DNA of 5,221 nucleotides from Candidatus Zixiibacteriota bacterium (GTDB lineage Bacteria; Zixibacteria; MSB-5A5; GN15; FEB-12), in assembly GCA_003641345.1 (NCBI GenBank), contig QNAD01000164.1:1-5221 (forward strand), read 5' to 3'. The notes under the pieces are model-generated. The model was not told the origin of the DNA. It worked only from the letters and a program-made list of their open reading frames with translations, and searched no databases. Below are positions 1 to 4,778 of this stretch, in pieces (position 1 is the first letter of the stretch; each line of letters starts with the position of its first letter). A program made the position numbers and the translations under genes.

Positions 1-305
1 CCGGAGACTTACACAGTTTGATAATGTTTCCACCTTTCATAGAAAATATTCTGATTCTAGGTTTACTCTGCTTAATAATTTTCTATCGAAATAGATTATC
101 AAAAGAATTCTTACCCTATCTTTTTTTAATTATTTCATTCACATTAATACTTCTCATCTTAGTTGGACTGACTACTCCTGTTATAGGTGCATTGGTAAGA
201 TACAAAGTTCCTGCATTACCATTTTTATTTATCCTGATTTTTTATTTTTTAGATTCTCCTAAAATTATCAAGAAAATCACAAAGCTATTCCTCAAAAAAA
301 AGTAA
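1..305 (+). CDS. C-terminal fragment of a multi-pass membrane protein (5' end outside window)
   Basis: The frame is open from base 3 to a TAA at 303-305, and no stop separates the window edge from the first possible starts (TTG at 18, ATG at 24), so this is almost certainly the end of a longer gene rather than a short one. The visible 100 or so residues are strongly hydrophobic: about three membrane segments (roughly bases 40-85, 110-200 and 205-250), then a Lys-rich cytoplasmic-looking tail ending KLFLKKK. Between the last two segments is a Thr-Thr-Pro / Arg-Tyr-Lys-Val-Pro-Ala-Leu-Pro stretch. An Arg-Tyr followed by spaced prolines before a final helix recalls the C-terminal end of polytopic envelope proteins of Bacteroidota, such as GT-C-like glycosyltransferases or polysaccharide-export proteins. 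That resemblance is an impression, not an identification. The next gene starts 31 bp downstream on the same strand, so read-through is possible. Confidence 0.75.
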   Translation, partial: GDLHSLIMFPPFIENILILGLLCLIIFYRNRLSKEFLPYLFLIISFTLILLILVGLTTPVIGALVRYKVPALPFLFILIFYFLDSPKIIKKITKLFLKKK

Positions 306-336
306 TTTAGAGCCGTAAACAATATAACCTATATAG

Positions 337-1101
337 ATGAATAAAATTGCTTTGATTACCGGTGCTACTGCCGGAATTGGTGAAGCCACCGCCCTTTTAT
401 TTGCCGAGAATAATTACAATGTTATAATTACAGGGCGTCGGCTCAAAAGACTGGAAAAACTGGAAACAAGAATCATTAGAGACTTTGGAGTTAATGTTCT
501 ATCGTTAAACTTTGATGTACGCAAGTACAATGAAGTTGAACACCATTTAAATCATTTACCCGATGAATGGAAAAATATTGATATTTTAGTAAATAATGCC
601 GGATTAGCTTCCGGATTTGGTTCCATCGACCAAGGCAATCCAGAAGACTGGGACAAAATGATTGATACCAATATAAAAGGACTTTTATATGTTTCAAAAA
701 TGATAATGCCCTTAATGGTCAAACGCAAACAAGGACATATTATCAATGTTGCATCTATTGCCGGCAAAGAAGTTTATCTTAATGGTAATGTCTATTGTGC
801 CTCTAAACATGCCGTTGATGCTTTGTCGAAAGCAATGCGAATTGACCTGTTACCACACAATATTAAAGTTACCAATATCGCTCCCGGTATGATTGATACG
901 GAATTTTCATTAGTTCGCTATAAAGGCAACAAAGAAAGTGCCGATAATGTTTACAGAGGATTAAAACCTCTCTATGCAAAAGATATTGCCGAAGTAATAT
1001 ATTTTGCCGTTAACCGACCAACTCATGTTAATCTTAATGACATTGTTATTATGCCTACTGTTCAAGCAAATACAAGTCATCTCATACGAAAAGAAAATTA
1101 A
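337..1101 (+). CDS. ydfG: SDR family oxidoreductase, YdfG-type (NADP-dependent 3-hydroxy acid dehydrogenase-like)
   Basis: This 254-residue protein is a complete classical short-chain dehydrogenase. Visible motifs are the Rossmann nucleotide loop TGATAGIG (8-15), Arg34-Arg35 after the second strand (favours NADP(H) over NAD(H)), NNAG (86-89), and the catalytic tetrad Asn112, Ser140, Tyr153 and Lys157 (YCASK). The match to E. coli YdfG extends beyond generic SDR motifs: the LPxEWxNIDILVNNAGLA block (74-91), EDWxxMIDTN (103-112), GHIIN (133-137), GNVY (150-153), and a C-terminal TEFSxVRxKG block followed by HVNxN and a 'MPTVQ' ending (residues about 188-243). YdfG enzymes oxidise L-allo-threonine, L-serine and related 3-hydroxy acids and reduce malonic semialdehyde in the cytosol; the substrate here is inferred. 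The ATG at 337 puts the glycine loop at the normal distance from the N-terminus. There is no clear Shine-Dalgarno. The crotonase gene begins 2 bp after the stop, suggesting an operon. Confidence 0.9.
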   Translation: MNKIALITGATAGIGEATALLFAENNYNVIITGRRLKRLEKLETRIIRDFGVNVLSLNFDVRKYNEVEHHLNHLPDEWKNIDILVNNAGLASGFGSIDQGNPEDWDKMIDTNIKGLLYVSKMIMPLMVKRKQGHIINVASIAGKEVYLNGNVYCASKHAVDALSKAMRIDLLPHNIKVTNIAPGMIDTEFSLVRYKGNKESADNVYRGLKPLYAKDIAEVIYFAVNRPTHVNLNDIVIMPTVQANTSHLIRKEN

Positions 1102-1103
1102 TA

Positions 1104-1871
1104 ATGGAAAATCTAAAATTTGAAATAAAAGAAAACGGAATCGGCATTTTAACACTTTACCGTCCCGAAAAACATAATGCTTTCAATCCTTCATTATTAA
1201 AAGAATTATCTACTTTTCTTGACAAAGAAAATAATGATTCTGAATTACGATTACTCATCATTACCGGTAGTGGGGAGAAATCTTTTTCGTCTGGTGTGGA
1301 TTTAAAAGCCCTTTTAGATTTTAACGACATAGAAGATGCCCGTCAGTTTGCACTTTTACTGGAATCTACTTCTGAGAAAATTTTTAATTTCTCAAAACCG
1401 ACAATTGCACTTATTAACGGCTACGCCTTAGGTGGCGGCTTCGGTTATTCCTCTGCTTGCGATATGCGCATTATGGTTGATAGTGCTAAAGTAGGATTTC
1501 CTGCTATTAAACTTGGTGCTATCCTACCCGTCACTTGCACTTTATACCTAAATGCTCTGATTGGTATCGGTAAAGCTCGCGATTTATTGCTAACAGGCAG
1601 ATTAGTTGATGCTCAAGAAGCACTAAGCCTCGGAATGGTTAATCGCATTTACCCTATAGAAACCATTTGGGAAGAAACATTCAAAATAGCAGAAACAATT
1701 CTCGAAGGAAATGATACAGCCATTACTTACACAAAAAAAACTGTAAATCATACTCTTCTTAAAGAAATTGAAAGTCAAAAACTATATGCTGCCGACAACT
1801 TTGCTTATCTCTCACAAACCAAAGAATGGCAAAAACGCATGAATGATTTTTCTAATAAAAAGAAGAAATAA
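1104..1871 (+). CDS. Crotonase (enoyl-CoA hydratase/isomerase) family protein lacking both canonical catalytic glutamates
   Basis: The length (255 residues) and motif order fit the crotonase superfamily: N-terminal strand ending LYRPEKHNAFN (18-28), acyl-CoA/oxyanion-hole segment FSSGVDLKAL (61-70), second oxyanion-hole segment INGYALGGGFG (104-114), CDMRI (119-123), and the C-terminal LTGRLVDAQEALSLGMVNRI block (163-182). The family binds CoA thioesters in the cytosol and stabilises an enolate. In rat enoyl-CoA hydratase the acid/base pair is Glu144 (GGGxE) and Glu164 (GxPE). The matching positions here read GGGFG (Gly114) and VGFPA (Ala134), so both are absent. I infer another crotonase reaction or a non-hydratase role; a plain hydratase call would be misleading. 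The segment after residue 134 (LGAILPVTCTLYLN, 137-150) also departs from the usual Pro-Gly-Ala-Gly-Gly-Thr-Gln pattern. The C-terminus is Lys-rich (NKKKK). The start lies 2 bp after the dehydrogenase stop, so the two are probably co-transcribed and may act in one acyl-CoA or hydroxy-acid pathway. Confidence 0.88.
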   Translation: MENLKFEIKENGIGILTLYRPEKHNAFNPSLLKELSTFLDKENNDSELRLLIITGSGEKSFSSGVDLKALLDFNDIEDARQFALLLESTSEKIFNFSKPTIALINGYALGGGFGYSSACDMRIMVDSAKVGFPAIKLGAILPVTCTLYLNALIGIGKARDLLLTGRLVDAQEALSLGMVNRIYPIETIWEETFKIAETILEGNDTAITYTKKTVNHTLLKEIESQKLYAADNFAYLSQTKEWQKRMNDFSNKKKK

Positions 1872-1884
1872 TTGTCTTTTTTTT
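1857..1884 (+). terminator. Weak candidate terminator at the end of the SDR-crotonase operon
   Basis: A purine run at 1857-1863 (AAAAAGA) can pair with TCTTTTT at 1875-1881 across an 11-nt loop, and an eight-T run occupies 1877-1884. The stem has one G-C pair and shares bases with the T run, so it would be a poor intrinsic terminator. Support is mainly positional: it straddles the last gene's stop and precedes a 136-bp gap that separates enzyme genes from exported-protein genes. Confidence 0.2.
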
Positions 1885-1976
1885 CTCATTTTTCCGTCTT
1901 AACCTCTTTTCTTATAGTATCCAAAGAATAATTGTAGTTGTTAATAAAAATATAATAATAATATTCATTTTTTACA

Positions 1977-1984
1977 TATCTTTA
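1977..1984 (+). promoter_or_regulatory. Possible Bacteroidota-type -7 element upstream of the surface-protein cluster
   Basis: TATCTTTA matches 7 of the 8 positions (5 of 6 defined bases) of the Bacteroidota -7 consensus TAnnTTTG and lies 23 bp before the ATG at 2008, which would leave a short leader. No TTG-type -33 element is visible at the proper distance; the upstream sequence is just A/T-rich. The rest of 1872-2007 contains T-rich and A-rich runs and nothing else I recognise. The gap is the most plausible place for the cluster's promoter, but this element is weakly supported. Confidence 0.22.
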
Positions 1985-2007
1985 CCAAAATTTATAAAAA
2001 ATAAAAA

Positions 2008-2490
2008 ATGAAAACACTAAATTTATTTTCAGTATTTATGATTGTTTCAATAATCTCTTTTGGACAATCCGTAGATCCTTCCGTTATTGCTACAGCAGGT
2101 AATTATTCAGAAAATGGGAGTATAGCCGTTAGTTACACTATTGGTCAAACGGTAACTGCAACACTAACAAATGGAGGAATATTAACACAAGGATTTCAGC
2201 AGGACAGCTACATCATTGTAGAAATTCCGGAACAATCATCTCAGGAATTCTCGGTAAACATCTACCCCATTCCTACCACTAACGAAATTACAGTGGAATT
2301 CAATAGTGATTTCCAAGGTAATGCCAAAATTGCCATTATTGATGAATTAGGCAGAACACTTTCCGAGAAAGATGTGAATACTTCTGTCAACAAAATCTCA
2401 CTGAACGGATTATCAGAAAGTTACTACTTTTTAAAAGTTTCTTATCTAGGCAATTTTAAAACCTATAAAATTCAAAAAATCAATCAATAA
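2008..2490 (+). CDS. Small secreted protein with a T9SS type A sorting (Por secretion) tail
   Basis: This 160-residue protein has three parts. Residues 1-20 are a Sec signal peptide (Lys2, hydrophobic core 4-18, ending SFGQ). Residues about 22-65 form a small domain with SVIATAGNY near 25-33, a TIGQTV segment (44-49) and GILTQGFQQ (57-65), a pattern common in short Bacteroidota secreted proteins. Residues about 83-160 match the T9SS C-terminal sorting domain: VNIYPIP (83-89), a variant of the usual YPNP; a beta-sandwich with IIDELGRTL (110-118); a SLNGL turn (131-135); the SYYFLKV strand (138-144); and the terminal TYKIQKI strand (152-158). Family knowledge says such tails direct transport across the outer membrane and are then removed by a sortase-like protease, often with attachment to lipopolysaccharide. 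There is almost no passenger left after removal of signal and tail, so it is not obviously an enzyme. It lies 52 bp upstream of the fibre gene on the same strand. Confidence 0.85.
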   Translation: MKTLNLFSVFMIVSIISFGQSVDPSVIATAGNYSENGSIAVSYTIGQTVTATLTNGGILTQGFQQDSYIIVEIPEQSSQEFSVNIYPIPTTNEITVEFNSDFQGNAKIAIIDELGRTLSEKDVNTSVNKISLNGLSESYYFLKVSYLGNFKTYKIQKINQ

Positions 2491-2513
2491 TTGATTCGAA
2501 ATTTTTGATTTTT
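2475..2513 (+). repeat. AT-rich inverted repeats between the T9SS gene and the fibre gene
   Basis: AAAAATCAA (2475-2483) is exactly complementary to TTGATTTTT (2505-2513), giving a 9-bp stem around a 21-nt interior. Within this lies a second, overlapping palindrome, AATCAAT-A-ATTGATT (2482-2496). The first arm overlaps the last codons of the T9SS gene. It could act as a weak terminator/attenuator or a 3'-end stabilising hairpin that decouples the two genes, but it has few G-C pairs and its T run is inside the stem. In DNA this AT-rich, palindromes are common by chance. Confidence 0.3.
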
Positions 2514-2542
2514 CCAACATTCTATTATTCAAAAAAACAGTT

Positions 2543-2983
2543 ATGAAAAAATTAATTTTATTCTTCATTAGTTTAATGCTTGTAACCGATATCTTTGCCC
2601 AAGCTCCCGAAAGTTTCACCTATCAAGCTATTGTCCGAGACAATTTAGGAAATCCACTTGGAGATACAAGTGTTACTTTACAATTTAACATATTACAAGG
2701 CAGTGCTACAGGGACAACAGTTTATTCTGAAAATAAAGTCACAACAACTAACGGTTTCGGATTGATAAACTTACAAATTGGTCAGGGAACGGTTAATTCC
2801 GGTAATTTTTCAACAATTAACTGGGGAAACAATTTATATTTCTTAAACATCCTATTGGATCAAGGAAGTGGATTTGTTGATATTGGAACTCAGCAGTTTA
2901 TTTCTGTCCCCTATGCCATGTATGCAAAAAGTTCCGGAGGCATCAGTGCTGCAGGAAATACAGGCAATGTTCAGTTTAACGAT
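2543..2983 (+). repeat. Paralogous N-terminal module, duplicated at 4779-5219
   Basis: Codons 1-147 of this gene align without a single gap to codons 1-147 of the next gene (4779-5219). By hand I count about 106 identical residues, with long exact blocks such as NILQGSATGTTVYSEN (49-64) and TQQFISVPYAMYAKS (116-130). Identity is lower in the signal-peptide core and at 131-136, just after the module. Many identical residues use different codons, so the duplication is not recent. Confidence 0.85.
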
Positions 2984-4753
2984 GGTAGCAGTTTAGGTGC
3001 TAACCCTGATTTTCATTGGGATAATGCAGGCGAACAACTTGGTATTGGAATTACTAACCCTAACGGAAGATTAGTTATACAACAAGATGCCAATGCCAAC
3101 GACACAGTCCCAATTCTGGAAGTAAAAAACAAATTAGGACAAACTATTTTTGTCGTTTACCCAGACAGTGTACATATTTTCATTGACGATGACAACACAA
3201 AAGGTGTACTTAAAGGCGGATTTGCAGTTAGTGGTAGAAGCGGAACCAAAGCAGTAACCAATGATTTTCTTTTGGTTAGACCGGATAGCACACGGATATG
3301 GACAAGAGACACAATGGCAGGATTTGGAGTTAGAAATATTGGATCAGGATATGAAAACAGTTATTTACAACTAACTCCCAATAACTATTTTATAGGACAT
3401 GATGCGGGCGTAAATAATACCACAGGACTTTACAACACATTTATTGGATTTGAAAGTGGCGTAGAAAATACAGTAGGTGAAGAAAACATCTTTTTAGGAT
3501 TTGAAAGTGGTTGGTCAAACATTAGTGGGTTTGATAATGTATTTCTTGGTAATGGAAGCGGTTACACAAACTCCACCGGACACGAAAATGTTTTTATTGG
3601 AAACTGGTCAGGTTATTCTAATGACACAGGTGTTTACAATGTTTTTATTGGGAATAATACAGGTCATGCAAATACAATAGGAAGTTCAAATGTCTTTATC
3701 GGCGATGCTGTTGGAGAAGGTAATACTACAGGTGACGGAAATGTTTTTATTGGCGATTGGGCAGCAGCAAACAATACCGATGGAAGCTATAATATTTGCT
3801 TAGGAAACAATGCAGGTTGGTCGAATACAATAGGTAATTTTAATATTTTTTTGGGAGATGAAAGCGGATATTCAAATTTAAACGGTAATGACAATGTATT
3901 TATTGGTGATGGCTCAGGACATGCCAATACCTCCGGCAACAACAATTTATTCTTTGGCTCTGAAACAGGAATATCAAACACAACAGGAAATTACAATATC
4001 TTTTTAGGTTCTGAAGCAGGATATTCAAATATTAGCGGAGTCGAGAATATATTTTTAGGACAGGAAGCCGGATGGTCTAACACTAATGGAAATGGAAATC
4101 TATTCTTAGGCAGCTATTCCGGATATTTAAACGCATCTGGCATTTACAATACTTTTATCGGCTATGAAGCAGGATATAATACACTAGGAGATTCTAATGT
4201 TTTTATCGGATATAATGCAGGAGCTAATGAAATAGGTTCCAACAAATTATACATAGAAAACTCTGATGATTCTGCACCGCTTATTTATGGCGATTTTAGT
4301 ACGGATGAGGTTCAGATTAATGGAGACCTTTGTTATACAGGAACTTTCAGTGCTTGTTCAGATAAGAGGTACAAGAAAAACTTGAAACCAATTAGCAATG
4401 TCTTATTTAATTTGAAAAACATTAACAGCTATTATTATAATTGGAAAATTAAAGAATTTCCAAACATGGCTTTTACAAACCGGAAACAAATTGGTGTTAT
4501 TGCACAAGATATCGAAAAATATTATCCGGAACTTGTAAAAACAGATGCTAATGGCTACAAGTCTGTTGATTATTCAAAATTATCAGTAGTTTTGTTAGAA
4601 GCAATCAAAGAACAACAACAACTCATTGATGAACTAAGAAATTCCAATTCAGCATTAATGACAAAAAATCAAAACAACAAGAGTTTGATTGAATCTCAAA
4701 ATGCACGAATCACCAAAATTGAAAACCTACTGGATTACAGTGTGAAAAAATAA
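2543..4753 (+). CDS. Secreted fibre-like surface protein with NxFIG repeats and C-terminal peptidase S74 auto-processing domain
   Basis: The 736-residue protein has a clear modular layout. Residues 1-20 are a signal peptide ending IFAQ. Residues 21-130 are the Bacteroidota N-terminal module (FTYQAIVRD 25-33, TTNGFGLINLQIG 68-80, NWG 93-95, SVPYAMYAKS 121-130). Residues 137-180 hold a GNTGNVQFND / LGIGITNPNGRLVI linker resembling tail-fibre proteins. Residues 205-280 are two 'PDS' repeats. Residues 281-567 are seventeen NxFIG/NxFLG repeats. Residues 568-605 are a neck with Cys597 and Cys605, and 606-736 is an S74 domain (SDKRYK at 606-611, GVIAQDIEKYYPEL at 651-664) ending in a predicted coiled coil (about 684-730). 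In endosialidase-type spikes this domain trimerises and folds the fibre, then cleaves itself off at the conserved Ser-Asp. I infer an exported trimeric fibre or adhesin; no ligand is deducible. It has no T9SS tail of its own. A paralogue starts 25 bp downstream, so the two are probably co-transcribed. The ATG at 2543 is right because the signal peptide begins there. Confidence 0.87.
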   Translation: MKKLILFFISLMLVTDIFAQAPESFTYQAIVRDNLGNPLGDTSVTLQFNILQGSATGTTVYSENKVTTTNGFGLINLQIGQGTVNSGNFSTINWGNNLYFLNILLDQGSGFVDIGTQQFISVPYAMYAKSSGGISAAGNTGNVQFNDGSSLGANPDFHWDNAGEQLGIGITNPNGRLVIQQDANANDTVPILEVKNKLGQTIFVVYPDSVHIFIDDDNTKGVLKGGFAVSGRSGTKAVTNDFLLVRPDSTRIWTRDTMAGFGVRNIGSGYENSYLQLTPNNYFIGHDAGVNNTTGLYNTFIGFESGVENTVGEENIFLGFESGWSNISGFDNVFLGNGSGYTNSTGHENVFIGNWSGYSNDTGVYNVFIGNNTGHANTIGSSNVFIGDAVGEGNTTGDGNVFIGDWAAANNTDGSYNICLGNNAGWSNTIGNFNIFLGDESGYSNLNGNDNVFIGDGSGHANTSGNNNLFFGSETGISNTTGNYNIFLGSEAGYSNISGVENIFLGQEAGWSNTNGNGNLFLGSYSGYLNASGIYNTFIGYEAGYNTLGDSNVFIGYNAGANEIGSNKLYIENSDDSAPLIYGDFSTDEVQINGDLCYTGTFSACSDKRYKKNLKPISNVLFNLKNINSYYYNWKIKEFPNMAFTNRKQIGVIAQDIEKYYPELVKTDANGYKSVDYSKLSVVLLEAIKEQQQLIDELRNSNSALMTKNQNNKSLIESQNARITKIENLLDYSVKK
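3155..3382 (+). repeat. Two degenerate ~40-residue 'PDS' repeats in the fibre stalk
   Basis: Within the fibre protein, VYPDSVHIF (205-213) recurs as VRPDSTRIW (245-253), exactly 40 residues later. Each is followed by an acidic/polar turn and a Gly-rich GFxV stretch (GGFAVSG 225-231; GFGVRNIGSG 260-269). The second unit runs straight into YLQLTPNNYFIG, where the short repeats begin. The copies are diverged and no function beyond a stalk or shoulder structure can be inferred. Confidence 0.5.
3383..4243 (+). repeat. Array of seventeen 16/17-residue NxFIG repeats (51-bp DNA period)
   Basis: Asn begins a unit at residues 281, 298, 315, 332, 349, 366, 383, 400, 417, 434, 451, 468, 485, 502, 519, 536 and 552. 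The first fifteen units are exactly 17 residues and the last two are 16. Consensus is N-x-F-[IL]-G-x-x-[SA]-G-x-x-N-x-x-G-x-x. The pattern resembles the beta-roll repeats of YadA-like adhesin heads, but with a longer period than their usual 14 or so. I infer a beta-solenoid or trimeric beta-roll with an Asn/Gly ladder. Unit 8 (400-416) is atypical: its central Gly is Ala (DWAAANNTDG). Unit 9 carries a Cys (ICLG). DNA copies are diverged, though units 5, 6 and 8 begin with the same AATGTTTTTATTGG. Confidence 0.9.
4358..4750 (+). other. Peptidase S74 / intramolecular chaperone auto-processing domain of the fibre
   Basis: Residues 606-736 (131 residues) match the usual size of this domain. The start shows the hallmark Ser606-Asp607, Arg609 and Lys611, spaced as in phage endosialidases where the Ser-Asp site is cut in an autocatalytic reaction. 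The core motif GVIAQDIEKYYPELV (651-665) and SVDYSKL (674-680) follow, then a Gln/Leu/Ile-rich helix (684-730) fitting the terminal coiled coil. All signature residues I can check are present, so self-cleavage is plausible. Cleavage itself is inferred from the family. Confidence 0.85.
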
Positions 4754-4778
4754 TTTAACTAATCTAAAATAAATAATC

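Noticed and set aside
18..305. Complete small membrane protein starting at TTG 18
   Set aside because: The frame is open to the left edge with no stop, so the short start is an artefact of the window boundary.
491..767. Two overlapping minus-strand open frames (491-697 and 552-767)
   Set aside because: They lie fully inside the well-supported dehydrogenase gene, overlap each other, and show no domain, signal peptide or coding logic.
961..1155. Minus-strand open frame across the dehydrogenase-crotonase junction
   Set aside because: It is antisense to two conserved genes, and its Phe/Ile-rich translation is what AT-rich antisense DNA gives by chance.
1867..1935. Direct repeat AATAATTGT at 1867 and 1927 as a regulatory or attachment site
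   Set aside because: Nine A/T-rich bases repeated once 60 bp apart are expected by chance in this composition.
2500..2507. AATTTTTG as a -7 promoter element for the fibre gene
   Set aside because: The first base is wrong and no TTG -33 element lies at the right distance; the sequence is better explained as part of the inverted repeat.
3787..3981. Minus-strand open frame inside the repeat array
   Set aside because: Its apparent internal repetition (Pro/Leu-rich) simply mirrors the 51-bp repeats of the fibre gene.
3383..4243. CRISPR-like periodic DNA (51-bp period)
   Set aside because: The period is a multiple of three, stays in frame within one long ORF, and the copies vary at wobble positions with no constant repeat/variable spacer split.
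4358..4750. Prophage tail-fibre gene as the origin of the S74 protein
   Set aside because: The protein has a signal peptide and a Bacteroidota surface module, and no phage structural, lysis or integrase gene is present. S74 domains also occur in cellular proteins, though distant phage ancestry cannot be excluded.
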